A program made the position numbers and the translations under genes. 64,000 nucleotides of DNA from NCBI GenBank assembly GCA_900074885.1, contig FJUW01000035.1, positions 620,001 through 684,000 of the forward strand, read 5' to 3'. Shown here in pieces: positions 21,617 through 33,831 of this stretch (position 1 is its first letter; every line of letters begins with the position of its first letter). Source of the stretch: Rhynchosporium graminicola. Its lineage: Eukaryota > Ascomycota > Leotiomycetes > Helotiales > Ploettnerulaceae. The notes under the pieces were generated by a model. It was given only the letters and a program-made list of their open reading frames with translations. It did no database searches and was not told where the DNA came from.

Positions 21617-24600
21617 TTTGATCTCCTCGTCTGTGCTTACCACATCCTTCCGGCTCAAAAGGCGGAAGAGGCTTGCTGTGATCGGTGAAGTTTGCAGGTT
21701 TGAACGAAGAGGCTTGAAATGTGGCTGGCATGGCATAGCGAGGTGTTCTTCTTCTCTAGTTTCCGTTGAGGTGTTTATTTACATCATACCCACTTAGGGT
21801 AGTGGAAATTCGAAGCCGTCACGAACCTTTCATATCATGAAGTGATTTCTTGAATAGTTCTCATCCCTTCCTGACTGCTAGCTTGGAATATTGATCCGAT
21901 ACTTGTCGCGCCGTTGCGGATGTCGAAAGCACTAGTGAAGTGCGGCAAAAGTATCTGTTCTAGGAAATGCCATATGATGTTAGTGGGTGGTTATACAGCA
22001 ATATTACAGCAGAAGGGATGGCAGCTAAGGATAAGAGCTCTAAAAGTGACAGTGCAAGGTCTCATCAATGTTTGTTGCCGGAGTTCTAGGCTGCAAGCTT
22101 CACAGAACTGGAATCTGTCAAGTATGGTACAACGGACTGGTTACCGCGTGCTCAAAGGGGACGTCAAGCCGTGATGTCAAAGACCGAGAATTAAGACCAC
22201 GGAAATTTGTTGCATCACAGCTTTCCAAGGACGATTGACGTGAAGCACGCTACCAAGTCCGTGCGTTGGTGGATCTCATTTTGGTGGTGTTGACAATTCT
22301 AGCTACGTGGTCGAATTTTTTTTGTAGGGCCTTGTTCATGAGGTTATGGATGGTATCTGTGCGGGAAGATGTGGATAGGCAGGTAGAAGATGCAGGTTTT
22401 GCTTTCATTGAAGGTCGACTCTGTACCTGGTTTTCGTGCTGCTTTCTATTGATTTGCTATACTAGCCTTAGCCGAGAAGTGGTTTCCAATACACAAACCG
22501 CCCAAGAACCTTAGGTAGATATCCAATATAAACTCCTTTCTTCGGCCAGTATCCTGCCTATACAAGAGAGATATCTCAGATTGAAGATGTATTCCCTTGC
22601 CTTTCTTGTGGTGGCGCTTTGGAATGAAAGCCGAGTGGTGAAGATATGCCGAGCTCTTCTCGGCAGGTTTGTAGTTTTCATACATGATTACAGTACTTCG
22701 ACTTAATGAGCTCTCGATACAACATTTGAACTTATTTCTGGGTCAAATCCAAGGATTGACAGCCAAAATGGACCTGACAGAAAAAACAAGAGCACCAAGT
22801 CTTCTATAAGTCTCGGCAGGTTTGATAACAGATACGCGTACTAATCGGATTGAGATGACTAGCAAGGAACGTCGAGTCATCGTGAAAGCTCATTACAGAC
22901 TTCTTGTTCATAATGAGGAATCCGAGGGACGTAGTGCTTTTGAGCTATCGGACCTTCGGTTCTCCAGTAATTTTGGAAAAACTTCGCGAGGCCTACAAGA
23001 CAGTATTTATATTACTTCTGACATTGGATCTTCCCATGTTCATTGATTTTGTCTCTGTATATGTATAGTTGTCAGTGGTTGTCATTGTACATGAATCAAT
23101 CGTGAGTAGAGTCAAAGTTGCAAGAAAAAAGGGTTTCACTTGCGTCATCTCACAGCTTTTTCTGCTCGTTAAATTTTTTACTGTTTTTCTCAAAGGCACT
23201 CTATGCAGTAAGAACTTCTCCCGTTCCACTATTCACGCCTGAATGCCTGCCAGCTCTTGTCATCTGCCTTTGCCCAGAGTGAAAGTAAAAGGAACTATGT
23301 GTGAATATAAATTCCTGCGTCCATCCCGTCCATGTCTCGTATCTCCACCGCAGAGAAAATGGAAGATATGGGTTCCAGAGGCTGCTGCGATTACCAGTGT
23401 ATTCTACTACAAGCCCTAGTTCTACTGATGTTTTTCTCGGGGAAGGAAAAATTTGACGATAGTAACATTTCCTCAATCGGAGAATCTCACTGGAAATTGC
23501 GCTTTGGTTAGAAGATGTTGAGTCTTTTGAGAATAGACAGTAGCTTGAAAATGGCAACGAGATTTCTCTCCCTCGATATCATAACGGGAAAGTTTAGGCT
23601 TCCATGATGTTGATGTTACGACGATGTTCGGCGCTTCACTTGTACCGCGTATGGCCCATTCCTTTAAAAAACCTCTGAACTAGACTGTCATGATTGACGT
23701 TTACTCTTTCCATATAGGTTGAAAGTATTCAAATATCATCAGGTACATGTCTGAGGCGTGCTAATTACATTTTCTTAATTTGAGAAATATCAACATTCTA
23801 TAGTCGGGGCATATTTATTTTGATTGATGTTGCGAGGATATGGGTCTTGGCATGGATCAGGTGACTGTAGTCACGTGCATGATCCGTGCGGATATTCCTA
23901 GATAATATCTTCTGTCGACTCTCCATAGTAATTAGTACTGCAATACAACAAATATCATTCAACTACTCTATGCCTTACTCTGAAGATCAACGTAACCTTG
24001 CGATAATTGATCTCTCCTCGAAGGTAGAACTTATCGCATTTGCTATGGATGTAGCTTATCTCATTTGTCATGTGGTAGGCCGAAATGATCGAGAGTATCG
24101 CGGACTGGGTTCAGATATTTGATCAGAACTACGTGTGAAGTCACTGGAGGTGTAGCTTTGACGTGTAATATGAGCAAGATTTGACTATATAAATTGCTGA
24201 TAGAGCACTTTTGAATGGACAAATGGAGCTCTCGATAAGACCAGCGTCCCACGGTCTTCTTTTGGTGGTTTCTTACTCTCAAAATATCGCTCGACATCAA
24301 TACTAGCATATCAAATCTCGTATTACATACTGTCATTCAGGAAGTTTGCTTCCTAGTCCCTCTCTGAAAACTCAACTAGAACAATTCGACTTGCCGTGAA
24401 CATTGACTGTTCTCCTGGCAGGGCAGCAAAACTGTCAACAAATAATTAGTTTATAGCAGCTGAGGTTTCGGACAATGGGTCCAACCCTACCACTGCACGA
24501 GAATTGATATAAGACATTAATTTCAAATTTCAGCGGAAAATAAGTCAATGGATCCCTGACTAGCTACAGCCTTTCGAGCAACCAACTCAATCCATCCAGC

Positions 24601-26411
24601 TCAACTAAAAAGTACCAACAAGCCCGCAATACACCTCCATTCTCAATGAACATACACCCACCTTCCCTCCTCATCCTTCCTCGCTCAGCCCTTCTTCCCT
24701 GGAAACTGACTATTAAGAAACTGTACCCCTTTCCCTTTCGTCGAAGCCTTACTCCTGTTCTGACCTCCAATTCTACCTCCCTTTCTAGTAATCCGAACAT
24801 TTGCTGCTGCTGCTGCTACCTGTCGAACATGAGACGGGTAGCGGCTTCAGCATTTCGGCTCTCTGCTTCCGATACGAGCTCCTGGCTGAAAGAATGGATC
24901 GCGAGCGTAGGCGAAACGGCTGCGGAGATTGATTGGAGTTGGGGCGATTGCTACCCAGAATCTGGAACAATTCTGCTGGTGGATATGATGGTGCTGATGA
25001 AACTGAGGATGAGCGTATATGACTTTTGTTGTCGCTGTTTTTGTTGAAGTTTGAAGGATTGACAGTGATGTGAGGCCTCAAAAGCAGAGAAGAGGCTTTG
25101 TTTATTACAAGTAGGTTCTTAGGCGACGGAAGATGTAGAAATTTAAAGCTTGCGACAATAAATATGCAAAGGCCTTGGTAGCTGTGTTTTTCTTGTATGG
25201 TCGAGTAATTCGAACGAGAGAGTAATTATAGTTTTCCTGAGCTTAATATTGGGCGAGCGAATTTCGTATCAAATACAATAACGACTACCTCGCTTACAAA
25301 ATGCAAGCTCGCTTAGGATCTTCCTATTATTGACAGCCGGCAATAGTAGAGATCAGCCGCAGCTGATTCCAAGTTGCAGGACAATATGCAGTCAAGAGTC
25401 TCAAGATGAACTTTGTTTTGTGCTAGGATTGATTTCATAGTGGAAAGACGGCAGCTGAATTTATCTTTTGGTGTTCGTCTTCAATTTAAGGGATCGCCTC
25501 GCTTAAGCTTCGTTGGCCATAAACAAAGGTCAGCTGATATCTGTTCTTCATCATGCCGCAACTAGCAACATTGTATATGAACATGGATCAGACAACTATT
25601 GATAATAGGGTCCCTTTTACCTAACACTAGATTCGACTTGCCGCAATAGACCTTCGAATGGAGTACCTATCACATGACACTGAAGAAAAAGAATATACCC
25701 TCCCGAGCGGATGCTCGGATAATCGAAACGAAAAAAGGAGAATATTGGAAGAAACATCGTTTGAGGTGAAAACATCGTTTGAGGTGAAATGCCACAAGCT
25801 CTGCTAGAGCTGATATCGCAGGTGAATTACTCAAGATGAATATTTAAAGTTTTGGACACGAACCGCTCCCACTCTTGAGCTCAAGGCCTCATCGTACCTC
25901 CGAAGCCGAAAGTCTACTAGGGGTGCTTCCCAAGTTTAGAATAGTAGGATTCTTTTCGATCGAGAGACGGTTTGAGCTTGTTGAGATGATGCTGATTCAA
26001 CTTACCAAAGCCCACGCTGCTCAGACGAGGGCCTCCAACGGCAGCCAAAGCAATGATAGTATCCAGTTGACGCCGCAGAAGTACATTTAAAACTCCATTT
26101 GCATTTGAAACATTTGTTACAGTTGGAACCGGTATATCTCCATGTAACATACCGTTATGTAACGTGCATATGCGTGATAAGCCTATTGGAGGAATGATAG
26201 GACAGTCGACAACCCCTCCATCCCACTATCAGCCTGACAGCGAATGTGATGCGGGGAGAGACCTTTGCATGGGGGACGAGGTGTACTTACTAGACGTGGG
26301 AGAGATAGCCATTTCTTGGGGTACTCCGATGCTAGATCTATGAGCCGTCATCGATCTTAAATCTTACAGGTTCTGTTCATAATTTTTCAATAATCCAAGG
26401 ACTAGTCCAAG
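21617..26411. other. 4.8-kb intergenic region, no gene recognised
   Basis: Holds the neo1 3-prime flank and the proline dehydrogenase promoter. Short open frames on both strands (for example 22822-23046 plus, 23201-23557 minus, 24646-25047 plus) have no recognisable motif, overlap each other and look random. A small duplicated 18-mer lies near 25755-25790, and a short CTG run lies near 24803. A lineage-specific small gene could be missed here. Confidence 0.5.
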
Positions 26412-27879
26412 ATGAAAGTACAAGACATTAGTTCCCTTCTGAGGACTTTTCAGTTACCAAGATGTAATCCAGCTGAAGCCTCTCGTTACTACTCGCAATC
26501 ATACCCCGTCAGAGGGGCGAGTACGATATCGGTGTCAAAAGGCCAAACACAATCAATCACCTTCAAGAAACTGCCCCCGCTCTCCTTGATGCCAACAGCG
26601 ATACTTCTGCGCTCATACTTCATGACCAGTATCTTATCATCGCCGCGACTTCTCAAAGTCTCGATGCCAATCCTGAATTTAATCGCTCATTCTCAATCTC
26701 GGTTCCTGAATCCAGACAAGAACCCTCTCATCGGCTTTCTCGTACGCAAGATCGTCTATGAACATTTTGTGTCCGGCGACGGTGAGAAAGAAGTCAAGAA
26801 GACAATCGCTCAAATGAAACAAGTGGGATACACAGGCGTGATTCTAGGATACGCCAAGGAGTTCAAGATTGACGAGGGAGGGGCCGGGAATGAGGAGCTG
26901 GACGTGAGACGGTGGAAAGAGGGTTATGAGAAGACGATGTCGATGATTGGGCCTGGGGACTTTATGGCAATGAAGTGAGTTGATTACATCTGGATTTGAC
27001 GAGAGCAAAAGAGAAATTCTGCGAATGAGTAGACACTAACACTTCTCCAGGTTATCAGGGGCAGGAGCGTCAACACTTTCAGCACTCGCTAACAAACAAC
27101 CTCCACCAGCACGTATGTGGTCCGAGTTGCTCACGCTCTGCCACGCAGCAAAAGCCAAAAGCATACGCGTATGGATCGATGCCGAGCAACAAGATCTTCA
27201 ACCCACTATCGATGAGTGGACACTTCTCTTGATGCGAGAATTCAATCGCGACGGAGAAACATTTATGTACAACACTTTCCAAGCATATCTCAAGTCCACG
27301 CCTAAAAACATACTTAAGTATATGAAAATTGCTCAAGATGAGGGATGGACTATGGGAATCAAGCTTGTGAGAGGTGCATATATCGCTACCGAGAGACGCG
27401 AGTTGATCCATGATACTATTGAGATGACGCATCAAGCTTATGATGGGATTGTAAGTCAACTTTTGAAGCAAGAATACTCGGGTCTGGATGGAAATAAGCC
27501 CCATCCGAAAGTTGCGCTTATGCTTGCGAGCCACAATAGCGAGAGCATTAAGAAGGCGTATGCGATTCAGAAATCTCTGATCGAGAACGACAAGCCGATA
27601 ATCAAGCTAGAATATGGTCAGTTGCAGGGGATGGCAGATGAGATTAGTTGTGGACTGTTGCAATTGTGTGAGAGGGGGACGAAGAGCAGTGCGATCGAGG
27701 ACAAGCTTAGACCGAGGGCTTTCAAGTGCTTAGCTTGGGGAAGTACTCAGGAGTGTTTGCAATTCTTGTTGAGAAGAGTGAAGGAAAACGGCGATGCGGT
27801 CAGCAGGACCGGAAGCTGGGTTTCTGGATTCAGAAAGGAGATCTGGAGGAGGGTCAAGACGAACTTCAGACTTGCATGA
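26412..27879 (+). CDS. put1: Proline dehydrogenase (mitochondrial, FAD-dependent)
   Basis: First step of proline catabolism: oxidation of proline to pyrroline-5-carboxylate, passing electrons to FAD and the respiratory chain (Put1 in yeast, PrnD in Aspergillus). Exons 26412-26974 and 27051-27879 with a 76-nt intron (GTGAGT...CACTAAC...CCAG) give 463 residues. The junction rebuilds FMAMKLSGAGAST, the family K-x-TGAG-like motif. Further marks are KLVRGAYIATER (292-303), ASHNSESI, YGQLQGMADEIS, and LLRRVKEN with the Arg pair 429-430 that in known structures holds the proline carboxylate. The N-terminus is rich in Arg and Ser and poor in acidic residues (PVRGASTISVSKGQTQS), in keeping with a mitochondrial presequence. 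The start is the first ATG of the open frame; a few residues either way are possible. Confidence 0.92.
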
Positions 27880-28360
27880 AATAGATCGTAGAATTTGGTT
27901 TTAGAAGAGCAGAGACATTTTGGTATTCCTCAAACAAAATCAAGAAAGCGGCATAGTCCCAGGCCAAATGTCATGTTTGGTTGTATAAGGCTTTTGGGAC
28001 CACTTATGATTTCTATTTATAATTCGTATCTTTGAGTAGCTTATAAGTTCCAAAAGTGGCCTTGTGCCCTCATTGCTCTAGTATCGTCCACAAGCGACAC
28101 AGCTTGTAGTACGCGATGAAGATCTCATATTGACACGAAATCCTCTGTCGATGAGCCACGTATTCCAGACAGCTCGTGGCACCGTCATAACCATTCGTTA
28201 AATCTCATTCGATTGCCTATTTCTGAGAGAAATCTGCCAGAGGAAAAGCGGTGGCTTAAATTGCGTGAGTCCGATTATCCAATTTTCCAAGCTGATACGT
28301 CTTGTTCCATCCCGTGACCCGAATTCCCCAGCACCAAAACCCACCATAAAAGAACGTAAG

Positions 28361-28395
<35 letters not shown>

Positions 28396-28436
28396 CTTTT
28401 CTCCGGGGGTCACTTCTTCCCCTTATCAAGAAAGAT
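27880..28436. other. Convergent 3-prime spacer with A28 run
   Basis: Lies between the ends of the convergent proline dehydrogenase and aspartic protease genes. It contains a 28-nt A run at 28368-28395 (a T run in the 3-prime flank of the protease). No gene was seen. Confidence 0.6.
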
Positions 28437-30703
28437 TTAATAAACTCCCCTGCTCTTCATCCTGATCTCTCCTCTCTCGGCATCAAACACGACAAGATTA
28501 CTTCTCATGAACGTATCTCCCAATTTGAACGGTGCAAACGTCTTGCCATTTCCTATGCCAGTAACACAGCCAGGACCAAAGTAAGCAGGCATGATCAAAT
28601 CCCTCTTGTCCCATGGCAGTATCACGCCACCTATTTGCACGGCGAGCCGAGGGATGACGGCGTCACATGGAATGCTGTATAATCCCTTCAAGTAATCAGG
28701 AGAGGTGGAAGAGTCACCCGAGGGATTGTATATACCAGGCGGAGAGTAGAGCGAGGCGATATGATTTGCAAGAATTGTAGGAAGCCAGGACTGAGTCGCC
28801 CCAGAATCGACCATGGTTCGGAAATTTACTTTCTGGGCCGCAGAAGCAGAGAGTTCTGCCGAGCTGGAAAGAGAGGCAGCAGTGGTGTTGAGTCGTTTCC
28901 ATACTGCAGGAAGATGTGCCGGTGTTGTGGAATAGAGAAATGCGTCTGCGCTGAAGGAGTATGCTTCTATTATGCAACGGAATGTAATCAGTCTCTATTC
29001 AACTCAACTGGAGAGAACACATTTCATCCAGCAATTGATAACTGGCGTAATGAGAAGAAGACGTAGTCAAATAATGGTGCACAACTTACCGTATTGAGGT
29101 TGCGGCAAAGTTCCAGGGGTATGATAATCATCGCCGGAAGGATACTCGATCTCAGCTGTGGCCCATTTGCCGATCGTGGAGACAGGTGCTAGACCGCCAA
29201 ATGCGAGATAGCCATCTGGTTTTTTGTTGCTATTTGAGGAAGCCCCTGGTCGTTCGACGGCCATGCTAAAGATGGGTGGAATTTTGTGCTCCTTGTACAT
29301 AGTAGTAAAAAGAGGGTTGTAAGGGACTGGAAGTTATCAGGAGGTTGAATTGGTTGGAACCTGTGAGGAGGAAAGAGATGAAATAGCGGGAGCGGATTTC
29401 CCTTGGAGACACCTATGATGGTAGAGAGGATAGGAGGTTGGCAGGAGAGAGAAGGAAAATAAGGATCGTACCTTGATTGTCGCCTGTATTAGCAGAGTAA
29501 TTGTTTCCTGAGAAAGCATATACACTGTACTCATTATTAGGAGTGCTTCAATGTTGAGTGCATAAGAATGACTCGGGTAAAAGAGCCGGATGCGGGACAC
29601 AAACATTGAAGGATATGAAAGTCCCATCATTCCGCTCGATACACCATCCCCTTCCCAGAATGCGTAATCGACCAGTCCAAGTTGCTGGCTGACACTGTCC
29701 ATGTGGGATGATTAGCAAATTTCGGGATTTGACTCGTCATTACTATGATCTGTAGATAGCGTCACTCGGCCCATAGCATCGCACGCCAGACTCAGCTATC
29801 ATATACTCTCATGATACCGGACACAAAAAGAACAGGTAAGTTCGTAGGAGAAGAAGGATGAGCTCACGTAATTCCCCCCACAACAACCTTCGCAATCCCA
29901 AATCTACCCCTGAGCGCTAGACCATCGCCATAATTGATGTCAAAATTCACGCCTTGTACAGGTTTGAGTTCTGAGCCTGGAGAGTATGCAGGACCGAATT
30001 TGCAATGAGCTTGAGATACACTCGTCCCGTTCTCAGCGACACAGGTGAAATCGGGGGTTACGAGCCAGGCTAGAAACAATCAATCAGTCTTGAGAGCTAG
30101 AATTCGAGGGAGTAGACAGTAATCTGGGAGAAGGGAGAAATTCGGGAGATGAGATGAATGAAGCATGAGATCGATTGAAAGGGTGCTGAGCCAGCTGGGA
30201 GGAAGTAATTGAGGAATGATAGTGAAGGAAAATGAACAGGCAGCTGAGCTTACTATCCGAAGACCCCGTATCAACTGAAACTTGATAAGTCTGGCCACCG
30301 ACCTGGATTGGTGTATGCCATGTTTGACCCTAACCACAAAATAAAATATCAGTTGAACAGAACACTACCCACTCCATCCTAATTTTGATCTCCTCCTCTG
30401 TATACTCACCAGTTGTGAACTGTGTAGCTGCGAGAAACTCGATCGTTTTCTACCCCTTACGAGTCCATATTGACCTTTCGGTGAAACTGGTGGGCCGGAT
30501 CTCTCAGGATTTCTGTTCCCATTGTCGCCAGCTCGGAGGGTTCCGCGTGAGATAGCAACCCAAGTCGTCACGTTCACGTCTGGGGTCAAAGGCTGTGCTC
30601 GGATGATAGCGCGAATAGACTCGGGGGACAGAGACGGGGACGCGGCGATAAATGGTAATAAGAGAGCCAGGAGGCTTAGGTCAAGGAAGAGGTTGACGAA
30701 CAT
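28437..30703 (-). CDS. Secreted pepsin-like aspartic protease (A1 family)
   Basis: Seven exons on the minus strand: 30703-30410, 30329-30254, 30069-29868, 29694-29605, 29524-29472, 29326-29090 and 28966-28437. All junctions are GT-AG, phases agree, and the sum is 493 residues. It starts with a signal peptide (MFVNLFLDLSLLALLLPFIAAS). Catalytic Asp118 sits in VDTGSSDTW and Asp371 in MVDSGATQSWLP. GLVDYAFWEGDGVSSGMMGLSYPS and YSANTGDNQVPYNPLFTTMY are typical of fungal A1 proteases that cleave proteins outside the cell or at the wall. The second site has DSGAT where DTG/DSG-T-T is commoner. Two pairs of Cys are placed for disulfides. No clear GPI signal at the C-terminus. It converges with proline dehydrogenase. 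The substrate is unknown. Confidence 0.9.
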
Positions 30704-32416
30704 AATGATTCTCTTCGTAAGGCTGTTTTGCCGTATTTAAGGGCCCCTGTAAATATTGTCTTACTCCTTTCGCTAGGGTAGACGGGAAATTTCTAGAAGT
30801 GATCAACAAGACGTCCAGAAGGTACAGAGGAACGTTCCAGAAAACAATAGGTCAACATACTTATTCATTTCTTCCTTTATGACTTCTAGAAGCAATATTT
30901 TCGCTTCTCCCTTCCCATTCTTCAAGCCACCAAGGGTCCAACCGAGACAACAATACAATACCAAGAACAATATGAAAGTAATATGTGCTGGGGTATGGGA
31001 AAGAGGGGTCATCTTGCGTGGCATGAGAACAGAGAGAAGCGAAGATTCTGACAGGCAGTACAAAGTCCTCATTGGTTATACGCGTGGGTGAGTGTCTTAA
31101 TATGCATGAAGATGCAATGGGACGAAAGTTGCGTATGTATGACATCAACGGTGAAGGTCTCGGTTGTAGGAAGCAAGGAGTAAGGATGTGGTGGAACACT
31201 CCTTGGAAGACTTGACTAAGTGTTCTGTAAGCGAAGACCGGGTTCCAGCATGCATAAGAGACCACACATGAACTGAGAGGACAGAATGGGATGAACGTGC
31301 TTAGAACGTGGGCAGGACCTGCTCGGAGCGTGAGATATTGAGTGAAAGGAATTTATCATAGACGTGATGTAGTGTGAAACTTCACTAACATCCTGCTCCA
31401 CTGTGTGAGCACTGCAAGCTTTTTGTAAATGAAACATCGATCCCTTTCATGGAAATCAACATACAATAGCCCGGCATCGGTCCTGGACTGTTTGAGGATT
31501 GAGATATGGGTGACTCAGTAGAACCAATAGAACGCCAACCGGTCTTTCGATCGACTGTACGAGAAGTTTTGAGGAAACGTGTATTATGTGCTGGCTGGGA
31601 GAGGCGTTTGTTGGATTTGTGTAGAGAAATTGAGTATCGAAAGGTCTTGATGGCCGTGTTGGGTAGATCGTGCATGACGAGGAACGAATACGGCAGATGG
31701 ATCGGCCTGCTGCATGCATGATGCATGAAAGACAATACATGAAAATGAAAGAACACGGTGAAGAACTGTGGATAGACTGAGATGAGATGAACATGCCTGG
31801 AACCGTGCCAGGAGCGCGGGAATCGGCTTCCAAGACACTCATGATGTGCGCCTTCACGGGGTGTAAAATGTATCGTCTAGAAATCTGCTGGTTACTTTTC
31901 ATGTCGCAACTCTTTTCTTCCGAAGATACTTCAGCCGAGATCGAAAAGAATCAAGGAAGTTGAGGATATTGTTGATTCAATGAGCATGACACAAGCAGTG
32001 GATAGTTCAGAGCCTGGTGTCAATTGGGTGAGATCCTTTGAGGTAAGTGTCAATTTAATCAGTAGCTTTGCATCTGACGAATGGTCCTTACTTCGTGGCG
32101 AGATTAAGGCGCCAGTCCTCGATAGATGCTTGGTGGTTGGTGCATGGTATCATCAAAATCCGTGCATTCGACCGCGGATGTCTCGACAGCGAAAATATTG
32201 CAATATAGATAGTTGGATTCTGAAGCTGGAACCGGAGCTGGAATTGATGATCTTGGATCCGAGGGATGTATCACATCTCGTGTGGAATGAAATTTCGAGT
32301 GGTTTGGGATGTTGAGACTTCTGTCCATGACATATCTCCTTCAGGGACGATAGTCGAATCTAGGTCTACTCCTTTCTGTCCCCATCCTCTCCCTTCTTCC
32401 CATCCACAACCACCTG
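30704..32416. other. Intergenic region, no gene recognised
   Basis: Contains the protease promoter on the right of 30703 and the 3-prime end of mtq1 on the left of 32417. Several overlapping minus-strand frames (31216-31902) and a plus-strand frame (31980-32315) lack any motif or consistent splice pattern. Confidence 0.5.
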
Positions 32417-33831
32417 TCACGATCGCTCCTCAAAAGCACCCGACTTCTTTTTCATCAAAATCTCTCTAATCTTCATCCGCAGCACTTCAGCATCCCGCTT
32501 CCAAATTTGCGACGCCCTTGCTCTCTCCTCCTTCATTTCCTTGGTTTTCCTCGCCTGGTTACGTCTTATGGTCTTCCTCTTTTGCCTTTCCTTATTAAGC
32601 TGTCTCCGTAATTTTTGTTTCGTCAAAGGAATCTCTCCAGGAGGGACCCCTAGACGCTCCACAACGTTGCTGTTGAGTAGTGTTTTGTGTACAGAATGAC
32701 GATCTGTTTTCTCGCGGAAGAGAACAACAGCTCTAATTTTCCCACAACCTCGAAAAAGAACTTCCCTCCCGGCAATATTACGAATCTCTTGGTCACGGTC
32801 TGGGTCTTGTAACCCAGGATCATCGCGCCATATCTCGAGCCTGTTCCGAACCCTCGGAGCCTTACGAAAACCTTGATAATCCATCTCCCCCGCCAATTCC
32901 ACAACCCTCACAGCTTGAGCCGCATCACCAACTTCCATCACTGTTACGTTTGACAGATGTATCTGGTGGAGTCTGATTAACCGCTCGTAAAATATGTCAG
33001 GGTTCTCATCTCTCGGAACCAGGGCAAGGAGAGGCTCATACTTCCTTACTGAGCGCGTCGTTTGCGTGGAAAAGTGGGGGCGAGATATATAAGGTGGGTT
33101 AGATATTATGACGTCGAATTGACCTAGGTTCTCTGCAAGGTCTGCCAAAACATCGGCAATGCCGAATTGTACTTGTGGCGGACGGTTAGGCGTGTCTTTC
33201 GAGGCGGAGGAGGAAAGATAACCGGAGAGGACGTTGTGGGAAAGATTCTTCTTAGAGAGCGCAACGGCTTTGGGTGAGATGTCCAGTCCGAAGATTTGTA
33301 GTTGCGGGAATCTAGGGGAGAGGAGTGAGTGGAGGAGGAGGGATATACATCCACTTCCTGAGCAAAGGTCTAGGATCCTAAGACTTGGTGGAGAGGTCTT
33401 CGGATTGGCCCTCTTGGAATAGAGATTGGGTATCTCATTGGATGTTGGAGGTGCGTTTATCAGTGATGCAAGGTATGTGGTGTATAGTTCTGTTTCTGGC
33501 CTGCGAGCCTGAGCAGATCTCACGTGACATTGAAGAGGAGTACAGACCTTGGGATCAGTACACCTGGTCGGCATTTTATATCAAGCTCCCCAAAGGGCTG
33601 AGAACCTAAGATGTACTGTAATGGTTCTCCTTTGGACCGACGTTGACATAAGTTCAGGAGTTTGAGGCGCGCTGTTTCAGGAGAGCTTGGCTTGAGAGTT
33701 TGGACGTGCTCTTTCAGCCATCGTAACTCATTGATTGAAGAATCGAGTGTTCGCGCACCGCGGAGAATGAGCGGAAGGAGTTCGGATTTGCTGTACGCCT
33801 GTTTAAAGATGGATGGTGAAAGTCGAGGCAT
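32417..33831 (-). CDS. mtq1: Release-factor N5-glutamine methyltransferase (HemK/PrmC family)
   Basis: SAM-dependent methyltransferase expected to methylate the Gln of the GGQ motif of the mitochondrial release factor. Exons 33831-33548 and 33500-32417 with a 47-nt intron (GTCTGT...GCAG, an uncommon donor) give 455 residues; the junction rebuilds GVLIPRPETELY, the family hallmark. The N-terminal helical domain (1-90) has GEPLQYILG. The SAM-binding loop is DLCSGSGC (139-146) and the catalytic NPPY is at 229-232. Unusual is a C-terminal extension of about 110 residues after the domain end (AVVLFR), very rich in Lys and Arg ([28 protein letters not shown]). A mitochondrial location is inferred from the family. 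Mtq2-type cytosolic enzymes differ and lack this N-terminal domain. Confidence 0.88.

Noticed and set aside
24564..25081. Overlapping plus and minus frames near a CTG run
   Set aside because: Open in several frames through low-complexity sequence; no motif and no splice pattern that supports one of them.
31385..31902. Three overlapping minus-strand frames
   Set aside because: All three frames are open at once, no motif, no consistent gene model.
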